Below are positions 46,800 through 58,244 of a stretch of 64,000 nt of DNA, in pieces. The position numbers were made by a program, and so were the translations under genes. The notes beneath the pieces were generated by a model. It worked only from the letters and a program-made list of their open reading frames with translations. It ran no database searches and was not told the DNA's origin. The stretch's first letter is position 1. Every line of letters starts with the position of its first letter. The DNA is from Plectrocnemia conspersa (Eukaryota; Arthropoda; Insecta; Trichoptera; Polycentropodidae): the NCBI GenBank assembly GCA_009617715.1, contig VTFK01000156.1:372001-436000 (forward strand). Reading direction: 5' to 3'.

Positions 46800-47500
46800 A
46801 ATGGAAGAAAACAGTTTCGTGTAATGAAAACTGTTTTGTGTAATAATTAACGACTTATATGAAGTTCATGACATGTTTTCTATTGGGTGAATGAGTTTAA
46901 ACGTGGTCGAACATCTATAAGTAACAGACATCGTTTGAGACGTCCACTTGAGGTGACTATGCCAGAAATGATCGACAAAACTCACGATATGGTTTTGTCA
47001 AATCAAAGTGCGCAAACTTTTTGAGTTCAGTGGTTTCAATTTTTCACGAAAAATTGGGCATGAAAAAGATATCGGCAAGATAGGTGGCGTGTTTGCTCAA
47101 AGTATAGAATAAACACAATCGTATGGTTGGTTTGGCGCTTTTCGCGTTGATGAAACATGAATTCACTACTACAGTCTTGAGACAAAAAAAACAGTCTTGA
47201 GACAAAAAAAAACAGTCTTGAGACAAAAAAAACAATTATCCGGTTCCAAAGAAGGCGAAAACGATGAAATCGGCCGGCAAGGTGATGAGCAAGATTTTTT
47301 TGGATGCACGTGGAATCATCCACATTGACTACTTGGAAAAATGATAAGCAATAAATGAAGAGTATTATGCGTTATTATTGGACCGGTTGAGTGGAAAAAT
47401 CAAGAAAATACGCCCACTTTTAATCAAAAAGAAAGTGTTTTTTTTATCAAGACAATGCACGGGTACACACTTGTGTAGTTTCGAATTGCTACTGCATGGC
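46800..47500 (+). pseudogene. Dead mariner transposase
   Basis: The plus-strand translation, with frameshifts and stops, follows a mariner transposase in order: WVNEFKRGRTSI (about 46883), RRPLEVTMPEMIDKT, HEKLGMKKISARWV (helix-turn-helix region), RVDET-stop-IHYYSLETK (first catalytic Asp at 47149-47151), VPKKAKTMKSAGKVMSKIFL, GIIHIDYLEK (second Asp), EEYYALLLDRLSGKIKK, and FYQDNARVHT (third Asp). The conserved Trp after VDET is now TGA. A 20-21 bp unit is triplicated just after it. The copy ends abruptly in an AAAT microsatellite. It cannot encode an active enzyme. Confidence 0.9.
47171..47231. repeat. Three tandem copies of a 20-21 bp unit inside the dead mariner
   Basis: ACAGTCTTGAGACAAAAAAA is repeated at 47171, 47191 and 47212, differing only in the length of the A run. 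The first copy is the transposase's own YSLETK region, so the extra copies arose by local slippage. Confidence 0.92.
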
Positions 47501-47589
47501 AAATAAATAAATAAATAAATAAAAATCTATCTTAAATAGAGAATAAATAGCATAAATAAAATTAAACATAATTTACCTCGTTCGCTGGT

Positions 47590-47864
47590 TCAGTACCCCT
47601 GATTACGCTAGCGCCGTCACTGGCAGGTGAGTCGTGTCAGTTTCTAGAGAGCCGCGTGCCGTTGCGGTTCTCCGTTCTCCTTTCTCTGTCCTTTTGCGTA
47701 CGACTTGTGTTGTTTATATTGTTGTTCAAAAAAATCGCACAGTGCTTTCATTTTGATATATGAGTGCGTTGTTTTTGTCGAATCAGTGCGTTTTTTGAAA
47801 CGAAATGATTTAAGGAACACCGTCGTGAGGGAGACCTTGCCCCGACCATCAGCTAAGCGCTAAG
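47590..47864 (+). promoter_or_regulatory. Candidate promoter and untranslated first exon
   Basis: An island of balanced composition in AT-rich DNA ends CTAAG before a perfect GTGAGT donor (47865). No ATG-started frame runs through it, so it would be a 5' untranslated exon of a plus-strand gene whose coding exons I could not find in the window. This is inference. Confidence 0.35.
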
Positions 47865-47870
47865 GTGAGT

Positions 47871-49262
47871 TCATAACCAACGAGAACGTAGCTCGCTTCT
47901 TGCCTGCCTTCGGATCTTTTGGCATTAACGTCGCGCATCAGCGACCCTGCTCGATTTCTATTGTAACTTTCAAACGATTGAGGTTTTCAAATGTTAAATA
48001 CATCATTAATAAAAATAATATTATTACAAAACATTAAATCATGGCCGTCCACTTTATACAATTTGAATAGTAATTTTTTATTGAACATATTTAATCGTTA
48101 TGTAAAAAACAAGAGCGTGGATAAATCGCTTAATTTAATATTTATTTAAAATAATAATTCTCTTTTGTTTTTTTTTCGTTATTACCGATTATTTTATTAC
48201 GGTTAAAATGTTAATATTAAATTTTCGTTACCTAGTGTAAATGAAATTCAAACATATCTAAATCGTAGTTAACAGTAATAGTTCATTTTTTAAATGAGGA
48301 AATATAATGTAAAATTAAAAACGGTTTATTTTATATCAGTATTTAAATGATGTTGGTGCAAAAAAATCAAAAACAATAAATGAAAACTTAACCTGAGTAT
48401 TTTCCATTGATATATTACACATTCAGCCGTTCTGGAAAAATATGTGCTATTATCATGTGATTTATTAATGCTGTTTAATAAATAATAACACTTAAAAACA
48501 GAAAATTTAGTCAGAATTTAAATGATAATGTTTTATAAAAAATAAGCAATAAATCAAATATGTTAAAAATTCGCTTTATGATTACTGATTTTTCTCCAAT
48601 TTATATTTCTATTTATTTAATGTATAAATGCAGCGTAAAATACACCACTAAGAAATTCACTATATAAACGCTTTCTCTCTGTATGTAAATAAAAGTTGAA
48701 AGTGAACTGTTTATAGTACAATACTGCAAATTCAAAAACATTAAATAAAAGCTCTTCTAGTATTATATTAGTATCACACCGTTTTGAAAAATGTATGCAA
48801 AAAAATACATATATCTCGTGAACTAAAAAATGCTAAATCTTTCAAACAATTACATTCCAATTTTTCGACGAAAAATCTCAAAATTATACATTTTTTTTGT
48901 ACCGTTCTTAGCATAATATTTTTAAAAGCCTATAATTAATGTTAAGTTAATTACTTTCGAATGGAGATGGGCATGCCTGATTTCAGTATTGGAGATAGTC
49001 TTTATTGCCAATATAAAACAGTTTAATATAACCACTTTTGAAGTCTCACCAAAACCAAGCTTTCTTCAAAGCATAGAAAGTGCACCGTCAGTGTATATTA
49101 AACCCAACTATAACTATTATTTTTTAAATAATCCATTAGTTGAAACACATCAGCATCTGTGTGACAGTATCAGGGTCGTCATTTCAGATTTTTACAGTGG
49201 CAAAAGTTGGCCAGTCAGTGTTTTTTTTCTTTAATATTTCCATTTCATTAAGATTAATAGTA
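47871..49262. other. AT-rich DNA without a recognisable gene
   Basis: If the island at 47.6-47.86 kb is a first exon, this would be its first intron. The frame at 48989-49234 was not recognised as a protein. Confidence 0.35.
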
Positions 49263-49925
49263 TTTCTTTAATGTCATGTCAAAAATTCACGTCAAAAGCA
49301 ATAAAATCGTGCCGTCGCCGTCGCACATTAAGACTTTTTATAACAATATTACGACTCACAATAAGTGGGAAGCAAATGAAGCATATCTAAACCAAATTTT
49401 GACCAATAAGAGAGCGCAAAAAATAATTATCCCTTCTCTGAAGTCAAAAATCAACGGCAAAAGCATTAAAACCGTGCAGTTTAATTGATTTTGACGTGAA
49501 TTTTTGCCTTCTGAGAAGTGATAATTGTTTTTGCGCCCTCATATTGACCAAAATTCGGTTTGAATATACTTTGACTGACACTTATATATCAGAAGTATGT
49601 AGGTAAGGGAAGCTATCATATTTTTAAACATATTGTAATATCGAAATGCAGATAAACTGTGGTGCAATATGCGAGATGCAGCGTCTGTTTGTTTCTTCTG
49701 CTCATTTTACACTGAGAGATGAGTTAGCTTAATTTGTATTTTTCTTAATGAAATTTCTAATTCATTTTAGAGCTCTCATTAGGTTAGGTTTGGATTTGAA
49801 CAGCAAATGGACGTTTCGCAATTGTCAAATTGAGTTACATAGACATTTTAAAGCAGCATGCTATATTTTTACTTGTAAAAATATATATCTACTAGTGAAA
49901 ATATAACTTTACTGAAACATACGCA
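49263..49925 (+). repeat. Repeat family A, copy 3, with foldback 5' part
   Basis: The family core is at 49490-49600 (TTTTGACGTGAATTTTTGCC, TGAGAAGTGATAATTGTTTT, GACCAAAATTCGGTTTGAAT), followed by GGTTAGGTTTGG (49790) and ACTAGTGAAAATATAAC (49890). The part 49375-49460 is an imperfect reverse complement of 49495-49575, and 49268-49320 carries the reverse of the GGCGCCGACACGATTTT... start. Thus the 5' end of the copy is a hairpin-forming palindrome centred near 49480. Confidence 0.75.
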
Positions 49926-50378
49926 AGCTTCAATTGGAGACAAATGCCCTCACCTGTCCCTCCTTAATGACGTCCCTGGACAGTGTGTAATGATGTCTAG
50001 AATATATTATTCTTTAATGCGCAAATTACTGCCATATCTCATATAATCGGCTGCATTTAGCTTTTTCTGTATTTTCATGTCACGAAATAGTTATTATACG
50101 ATAACAAAGCAAATGTGCTGATACATTAAGTTTACACTTAACTTACCTCAACTAGGTTAATTTAAGCATCTATTTTTATAGTTTTGATTTTTTAATGATT
50201 TGTGATTTTCGGACTAACAATATTGTCTATTATTTCTCAATAAAATTTCCTCGTTTCAATGGAAAATTCGGCGAAATTAACACAATGAATTATAATGACA
50301 AAAAACATACTTGTATATCACCTGTACAGAAGCGACGAATGTAATTTTATTACATTAAAATAAATTAATAAAAAAACA

Positions 50379-50894
50379 TTGATTAAATTTGGCTATAATT
50401 TGTACTCATCCTGTACAAGAAGCATAATGCGGACTCTGCGGCGTCTTTCAGTCTGGACCGTTTTTCAGTTCGTCCTTGCGGCTGAACAACTGAAAAAGAT
50501 ACGCCCGCTTAACATTTTAATAATAGATCGTTTTAGTTTCCATCAAGAATGCATTCATTTTGGCAATCATCCCAATGTTATTCTGTCACATATTCGTGTC
50601 ATTCTCCGATTGAAAAAAAATATATTTATAATACAACACCCCCTCCTACCTTCTCTCCTCGGAACGCAAAATCTCAGAAGACATCGCCGTATTATAATAT
50701 CTCGCAGATATTATTATGACTCTTGTCATGTGCGATGGCAACGCAATCGTCGGTCACGATTCTATGGAAACCGTAGGACTGGTTTTAAGTTTTTGGGTCA
50801 CGTTTTTCCTGCCGCCGCAGACAGTACCAAAAATATTCACGGGTTGATATTTATGCCGAGAAACGTGATCGACGTGCGAGTCAAAAACACTTAA
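50379..50894 (+). other. Open frame of 171 codons, function unknown
   Basis: A plus-strand frame rich in Arg, Ile and His with no recognised domain, catalytic motif or signal peptide, and no splice partner that I can support. Its 3' half (50640-51060) lies in a less AT-rich island with repeated TTCCGG/CGAGTC motifs, so the length may reflect composition. It may be untranslated exon or repeat sequence rather than a gene. Confidence 0.2.
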
Positions 50895-51479
50895 GGCACA
50901 TAGTGCCAGTGACCATATCATTGGTCATTTGCATGATGTCATTTGTATGGGTACTCGCAGATTTTATAAAAACATCACTTCCGGCGAGTCTCGAAAGAAA
51001 GCACTCAGATCCGTTTAAGATCTGATCGCAAACAAATCGTACGATATAATTAGTAGTCCGTTGACGGTTTACGCCGCTCGGTGAAAGTCAAAATGTGTTT
51101 ATAACGACTCTATACGATATGTAAATTGATATCATGTGTAATTGTTAATTATGGTGTTAATAATGCTATTTATTGATTCGTTTCTTAATTGCAATGTCTC
51201 ATTCTGGCAGAAAACATAAAGCAATGAATTCAATGAAACCATGTACATATGTATATCATTAATGTAGGCAAAGCATATATATCTTAAATCAGTCTGAAGA
51301 AAAGTTTTTATTTCAGTCATTTTTATTTTCATCAATCTTATTTCTTCGGTTTATCTGACTTTTTTGGCATATACTTTATATATGTATATTATTTTTTTAA
51401 TTTCCATTATTTTTCTCAATTCTGAATAATCTGTTGGAAATGTACGATTCGAGTAATTATTCATATTGCTTTAGTAGTA

Positions 51480-52110
51480 TGCTGTTTAGTTTTTTAATTA
51501 AGCCTCTGCGCCATACTTTATTAAAAGATTGAGCAACATCTAAGAAAATAGCCGAACAAATATATTTTTTCTTCTAGCGCTTTTTCTATTAAATCAATAA
51601 TGAGATGCATTTGATCGATTGTATAATAGAATGTGAATTTCGGAATCCAAACTGATATTCAAGAATTGTTTTTTTTTTCTCTATTATGGGTTTCACTTTT
51701 TTTTACGAATACTTTAGATATTATTGATAGCAATGATATAGGTCTATACGATTTTACTCCGTTCAATGGAATAATTATTACTTCTGCTATTTTTCAGACA
51801 CTAGGCACATGATTTAATCTAAGCACTGCGTTAATTAAATATGTTAGTTACTATTGCGTTTTTGGAACCTTCTTCCCAATTTCATCAGTTATTAAGTCAA
51901 ATCCGTGTGCTATATTAATATTAGTTATTATTTCTGTTGGTGACACATATTATTTTTTCAATTTATTGATTTTCTATTTCACTTCCTGTGTCGTTTCAAT
52001 TTCAATTTCATTGGGTTTGGAGACTTCCTTAAGATCATTAGCAAAAACGTTGGCTTTTTGTTTGTTATCTTTCACCTAATCTTCATTTATCGTTTTGATT
52101 GGTGAAATAT
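51480..52110 (-). pseudogene. Degenerate jockey-type LINE reverse transcriptase
   Basis: The minus-strand translation shows, in the family's order but with frameshifts and stops: LKEVSKPNEIEIETTQEV, FDLITDEIGKKVPKT (counterpart of the GYDLITxxxLKxLP block), AEVIIIPLNGVKSYRPISLL, SIISKVF, LEYQFGFRNSHS, ALEEKIYLF and then, in another frame, AIFLDVAQSFNKVWRRGLIK. The last block carries the first catalytic aspartate of the reverse transcriptase (FLDVAQSF). The palm YADD part is missing. It is a dead copy on the minus strand, probably truncated by the neighbouring family A repeat. Confidence 0.87.
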
Positions 52111-52479
52111 GAGTTATATGTATTTTTACCCATTTCGTTGCTTTCCATATTATTAAATTATCAGGTAATTATTTATTGAATCTTCCTTCAGTTTCTGAAT
52201 TTTTCGTTTTAATTTCGAATATTTTTATTTTTAGTTGTCTGGTTTGATGCTATTTTCTGAGGGTAGCAGATAGAAGCATTTGTCCCCCATTAAATTTGGG
52301 TAGAAAAATGCATGTCATTTAATGAAATACTATGAATTTTAATGAAATAGAAATACTAAAAAAACGACCATTAAATAGCTAAATTTTTTCCCTCCTCCTG
52401 GAAAAAGCTGAAATGACGTCCTTGTAAATGACATGAAATGAACTGAAATGACATATTTAAAAAATATTTTTTTGTATAT

Positions 52480-53225
52480 GTCATTTTAGTGAAATTGATA
52501 TATATTTTACCAGTGAAAATATAATTTATCTGGCAGGTGCTAGTAAAATTATATGATTTCAACTTTTGCATACTATTATTACAGTGACTGTGTATTTTTC
52601 ATTGAAGTAATATTTTCATCAATCACAAAAAAAATTTTTTTTTTAAAATATGTAATTTTAGTGAAATCATATCGGAATACATTTTTAACGATAGATATAT
52701 GTTTTTACCAGCGAAAATATAATTTATCTGGCAGGTGCTAGTAAAATTATATGATTTCAACTTTTTTGTATATATGTATATACATTTACATATTATTTAT
52801 TTACATACGATGTATAAATGTAACAGTGTATGTGTATTTTTCAGTGAAGTTATATTTTCACTAGTGAAGCCCAAATATATTTTCACCAATAGATACATAT
52901 TTCTACTAGCATAAATATAATTAAACCGATAAAAATATAATTAAAATTTTTATAAAACCAATTTGACAGTTGCGAAACGTCCATTTACTGTTCTAACCCA
53001 AACCTAACCTAATGAAAGTTTTAAAACTAATAATAGATTTTGAACTTTCATTAGGGCAAGTCCAAAATACATACTAAGCCAAATCATCTCTCAGTGAAAA
53101 ATATGCGGAAGAAGTACAAATAGACGTCACATCTCTAATATTGCTCCATAGTTTGTCTGCACTTGGATGTTACTCTATGCTTAAAAAATATGATAGCTAT
53201 CTGTTAGTTATTCGTATCCTCCATG
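52480..53225 (-). repeat. Repeat family A, copy 4, with an internal tandem duplication
   Basis: It is the reverse complement of the family: the accagtgaaaatata segment, then GCGAAACGTCCATTTACTGT (about 52974), CCCAAACCTAACCTAATG (52998), CATCTCTCAGTG (53087) and the GATAGCTATC region (53200). The segment with GGCAGGTGCTAGTAAAATTA occurs twice (about 52531 and 52731), a tandem duplication with a period near 200 bp. Confidence 0.72.
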
Positions 53226-53229
53226 ATAC

Positions 53230-54560
53230 TTGAATCGAGATCTATAATTTTAATTCCCGAGTAACCAAATACTAGAGATTCGTTATTTTATCCCATCGTC
53301 TTTGAGTCACGATCGCGTCCTCTTCTGATGCCTGTCAGGGCCAGACGTTCGCAGTAGCCGACTCATCTTTAGCTATCGACATCCTGCTCCTTAATACGTT
53401 GTCATTGCACATTGATCTATTTAATATGTAGAAGTACGCTAATTTTACTAAATTTACCAGATAATGGTCAAATAATTAGCTACTAGTCATTTGGTTCAGT
53501 TATTAAATTCCCTAAATCCAAGTGGATTACCACAGTAAATGTTGTTGATAAATTTGGATTCACTAAACTTTTGCATGCTTAGTGAGGCATTGATTCCTGA
53601 CGATTTGCATATACAATATTTCAAGCATATTAAATTCCCAATTCGTATTTCCTTTGCCATGACAATAAATAAACAAACTGTAATGAATGGTTCTCCCATT
53701 GTTTATATTATTTATCTTGCATACTGTTTACATAATGATTAACTATATGTTACTGCCTTTGTATGGTTGAACTACAACAGATTTGTTGATAACGTGCTAC
53801 AATTTACAAATTAATAATTCAGCTTTCAAAAACAGCGCGAAGCTTCCGGCGGTGATTTTCGCTAACGAAAGTGAAACTATATGTATTTTAATAACACAAA
53901 CATAATGTTTCGCAGCTCTCGCTCGCGCTTAAGAAATAGCAAAAAAAAATAAACGCAAGATGACACTCTCGAAATAAAATCGTGAGAAGAAAATCTGAAA
54001 AACGGTCGTTAATATAACGCGACGGTCGTTGTCTCGTGACTAAAAAAGAACGCTGTTTTGCATGTTTGGTTTTATATAAAATCTAAAAAAAAATATGTAC
54101 CACCGGCGCTAATCGCTTCAACAAAACAACGAAAGTATCGGTCGCTTTTTTGTCGTTATCTTTAGTGGTGGAAAGCGACAATTAGCCTAAATATTTAGTA
54201 TGTAACGGTGACGAGGAATGGCGGCTGCTTCACCTTTGTGCGCCGGATAACGAAAAGATTACGCATCGCGCCGAGGCTCTTGAGGCGCCTTGTGTGAGTA
54301 TGTGTGTGTAGCGCATATTCGTCGGTAATGTCGCAAGTCGTTAGGTGGACAAAAAAATATGACGTAACTGTACTCTCGGAAGTTTGAATAACATTTTGAG
54401 TTAAAGAGAAATTAGATTATCCAATCACATATTCGAAAATCACGGAAAAAGTTTAGAGAACGTTTAAGAAATATTATAAAAAAATCGCGAAGCTCGTACC
54501 TGCTAAATTTTTTTTAGATTTAACAGCAAGGACGTCATTTAATATTTTTCCAGCAATAGT
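53230..54560. other. Mixed DNA with G/C-richer blocks, no gene recognised
   Basis: 53280-53400 and 53830-54320 are less AT-rich. The second contains GGCGCCTT and GTGTGAGT near 54289 that could end an untranslated exon, but this is weak. No coding resemblance was found. Confidence 0.25.
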
Positions 54561-54564
54561 TGGC

Positions 54565-54910
54565 CAGTTAGTTGTCGTTAGTATTTCATTTGCATGTCAT
54601 GCATTTTTCTGGTACAAAATCGTGCCATCACCTTCGCAATGGAAACGGTCGGTGGTTATGTAGCGTTAATATTACCACTTACAATAAGTGGGAATCAAAT
54701 GAAGCATATCTAAACCGAATTTTGATTAATATGAGAGCACAAAAAACAATTATTCCTTCTCAAAAATAAAAAATCCAAATTGCTTTTGACGTGAATTTTG
54801 ACTTCTGAGAAGTAATAATTGTTTTTGCGTCCTCCTATTGACGAAAATTCAGTTTGAATATTCTTTTATCAACACTCTTGTATCAGAAGTATGTAGTAAT
54901 ATCGATCATC
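54565..54910 (+). repeat. Repeat family A, copy 5 (5' foldback part)
   Basis: It shares with copy 3 the sequence from ACAATAAGTGGGAA and CAAATGAAGCATATCTAAAC through TTTTGACGTGAATTTTGACT to GACGAAAATTCAGTTTGAAT. The two halves are again imperfect reverse complements. Confidence 0.7.
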
Positions 54911-55254
54911 ATATTTTCTGTTCCTTACTGAATTAAATGATTTACTATTTATAATACTGTTATTATTATATTTTGTCATCTTTTTGTAAAAAAACACACA
55001 ATTTTACCTATAAATTTCAAAAATTCTCTGTTTTTTCCGTCCGACTTAAAATTTTCAATTTTGCCCATCACTTCTCGTTCACCTTTCATTAATATGTACC
55101 AACATGTATCTATATCTCAATAACACTAATTGACACCTGTCACTATCCATCTGCTAAAAATATTTATTTGAACAGTTAACCTAAAACTAAGTTAACAAGA
55201 TTTTGAAAATATCAAAAGAGGATACTAAAAATAAAAAGGTCATCTCAAAAAAAT

Positions 55255-55790
55255 TTCGTTCGGAGTTGGAACGGTCGATACCGTTCCCACTACAACGGCG
55301 CCGACACGATTTTATTGCTTTTGACGTGGATTATTGACTTTTGAGAAGTAATAAATGTTTTTGCGCCCTCTTATTGACCAAAATTTGACTTAAATATACT
55401 TTGACAAACATCCTTATATCGAAATCCGTAATAATATCGTTAAGGATATCTTTAAATTTTTAAAACAGTGTTATATCCAATTGCAGACAAAATATGGAGC
55501 AAAAAACTTCTTCTGCTTATTTTCCACTTGTCAACTTGTCACTTAGTTTGTATTTTCGACTTGACCTAATCAAGTTCTAAAACTATAATTAGTTTTAGAA
55601 CTTGATGTTTGGGTTTGAACAGTAAATGAACGTTTCGCAAATGTCAAATTGAATTTCATAGACATTTTAAAGCAGCATATAATTTCACTAAAGTTTATCA
55701 GTCAAACTACAAAGCCAGATAAATTACTTTTTCACTTGGTAAAATACATATCTACCGATGTATTCCGATTTGACGTAACTGAAATGATAT
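55255..55790 (+). repeat. Repeat family A, copy 6
   Basis: The core CAACGGCGCCGACACGATTTT (55295), TTTTGACGTGGATTATTGAC and TGACCAAAATTTGACTTAAAT lead to the TTGATGTTTGGGTTTGAACAG segment (about 55600) and end in the ATCTACCGATGTATTCCGAT region. The piece 55201-55245 just before matches the filler of the MITE at 21.5 kb. Confidence 0.72.
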
Positions 55791-55811
55791 ATTTTTAAAA
55801 ATATTTCACCA

Positions 55812-56075
55812 AAAGTCACTGTTTGGTGCGCTTTATAGGCTGGTGGAATCATTGGTCCATATTTCTTCCAAAATGATACCAGCCAGAACGATACAGTCAA
55901 TGTAAAGCGCTATAGATCCATGATTACTGACTTTTTCGTTCTCCAATTGAATGGCATTAATGTGGAAGAGCTTATATACCCGAAATCATATATTTAAACA
56001 CTAATGGCATAAAATATTCTTTTCAATAAAGCCAATACCATGGCCATTTTTTTATTTCATTTTAAAGTTCTATAC
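55812..56075 (+). pseudogene. Internally deleted Tc1/mariner-superfamily transposase fragment
   Basis: The plus-strand frame reads KVTVWCAL-stop-AGGIIGPY, FFQNDTSQNDTVN, KRYRSMITDFF. This matches the KVTVWCGLWAGGxIGPYFF block of a family of insect IS630/Tc1/mariner transposases, with the Trp codon now TAG. After NGINVEEL it jumps to the C-terminal PEII sequence, so the catalytic middle is deleted. Inactive. Confidence 0.78.
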
Positions 56076-56869
56076 CTCTAAAAAAAACACCCTTTAATAA
56101 AAGTTTGTTAATCATATTTTTTCTTTAATGTGATATTCGCTCCTTAACATTTCTTTGTAAAAAATCATACTTTTGGAACAGTATTACAAGAGAGTCAGGC
56201 GCCATACTATCTCAAATTGATCAAAAGTAGATAAAAAGTATTGTAATATTGTCAGACAGCTTAAACAAAGACGCACTTAGGTTGTACTAGTTAACGCAGG
56301 ACTCGATTTTAAGTTATCCACATCTCTAAAACATGTATTTGGAGCTTAGAGCTTAAATTATCCATAAGACTTTTATATTTATATTTAAAAAAAATGCACA
56401 TAAAGATTTTGTAGAATCATAGCTTCTGATTTAATAGAAAGAAAAGTATTATTTATTTATAGGCAGTAAAATAAGAACTGGCAATTAGAAATTTATGTTC
56501 GATAAACTGTGTTATTAATTTATAATTAAAACATGCGATGCCTTGTAGATATGTTTTTTATTATTATTGAAATTGTGCAGTTCTTTGAACAGATTTATTT
56601 GCTTAAGCTTATAAATAATTCTTAAAATATTTCTATGTATATTGACTGTAAGATAAGCATTCCGTTTATTATTGATGTTTTCAATGACGCGATTGTGCTA
56701 TTATACAATCCATTGTGCAGCAAATAAAAAGATTACCTATCACTGTCGATGATTGCTCACGTGTTTGCATGCATGTCTAATGGCTAATGCACAAAAAAAG
56801 ATTGCCAACAGGTAGATGTGAATATTATCGCGTCACCCTGCCAATCGCCAGGTATAGGTACGAAATGGC

Positions 56870-57290
56870 TCAGATGTCGATAACGGTCTTTGGTTTGGAA
56901 AGCAAAGAATGAAGACTGCGGTACCGTGACGTCATCGAGTTCAACATTCCAACCAGGTGAGCTGGTTGTGCAGATCGCCGGGTCGGCTGACCTCGTCGAG
57001 AAGGAAGAAGGCGCATAGCCGACCGACCGGCCAAGAATTGCTCAACAATGGGATCCCTTTCGGATTCGCGCAAAAAGATGAGGTGAATTCTAGCCACATC
57101 CTGACCGACCACGTCATGCTTGGCTGGTCTTCCAACCGTCGCTCCCATGCCATGGTTCGGCGTCCCTCAAACCTGTTTACCGTGGACACAGGTAACTTGG
57201 CCGACACGCACATGGGAACTCTCCTCGTACGATTAATTAAACTCCTATCGCGGTTCCCACGCTCTTTTCATGCGTAACCGTCGTTTCTGG
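56870..57290. other. G/C-rich island of unknown origin
   Basis: Composition contrasts sharply with its surroundings. Open frames run in both directions (minus 57148-56870 and 57213-56941, plus 56957-57277), none with a recognised domain. A perfect CRE (TGACGTCA) lies at 56927-56934. It sits between two inverted transposase fragments (55.8-56.1 and 57.8-58.2 kb), which suggests transposon-borne or captured DNA, but I cannot name it. Confidence 0.3.
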
Positions 57291-57789
57291 TACAAAAATA
57301 AAGATTTCAAACTGATAGATGACCTTTGGTTCTAATGCTGCGTGTGCTTCCAGGTCGACGCCTTCGTCGAAAAAAATGCCATCCAAATGAGGTTTTAATG
57401 CAGAAATATAAGAATACAAGCAATTCTGAAGATAAATGTTAAAAATTTGGCTTGTTTTGAAAAAATATTTTACTTCAGATCTTTACTATTGTTCAAACCA
57501 AAATATTTGAATATATTTGCCGTTTTTCTACTATTCGATACTCTCACTTTTATATTGCTTTTATTTATTCATAGTATTTTTAATTAAAATGTTTTATGGT
57601 GGAATTTTAAATACCTCTCAAAATTAAGATATTAGTGTAGAAGAGACACCTTTTGCTTTTAGCAGTAATGCATCAACTTCCGAATTGAAATCTGAAATGC
57701 AAATCTCTTACGAATACCAAAAACACCGTTTTCCCAAATAATTTAAAAAGAAGGTTGGACCTACTTTTTTAAACACTCAACTTATGTCA

Positions 57790-58240
57790 TGGTTTTGCCT
57801 TTATTGGAAAGATAATTTTATGCCATTAGTGTTTAAATATGATTTCGGGCATATGGACGCCGCGGCTGGCTCGAATAAAGTCCACTTTTTTGAGCAGCTG
57901 GAAATAACGCGGCGAATGTTGGCTTCCAAGTCGTCCATTGTCTCTGGTTTATCGGCCTAGACTAGTGACTTCACATATCCACACAGAAAATAACCGAAGT
58001 GTGTTAAATCACACGATCTAGGAGATACATTATGTGCTTATCGAATGTTACCTTCAATAAATTGATTGTGACACGCGCTGTATGCCATCGTACGCCGTCT
58101 TGTTGAAATCAAAGCTCTTCCACATTAATACCATTCAATTGGAGAACAAAAAGTCAGTAATCATGGATCTATAGCGCTCTTCATTGACTGTAACATTCTG
58201 GCTGGCTCCATTTTAGAATAAATATGGACCAACAAAAAAA
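57790..58240 (-). pseudogene. C-terminal half of a Tc1/mariner-superfamily transposase
   Basis: On the minus strand, with several stops and frameshifts: NVTVNEERYRSMITDFLF, a degraded FQQDGA block (FDFNKTAYDGIQR), SRSCDLTHFGYFLCGYVKSL (PPRSCDLTPLDYFLWGYVKS block), ADKPETMDDLEANIRRVISS, and after a frameshift VDFIRASRGVHMPEIIFKH. These are the catalytic-core and C-terminal blocks of the same family as the fragment at 55.8 kb, in opposite orientation. Inactive. Confidence 0.85.
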
Positions 58241-58244
58241 TATA

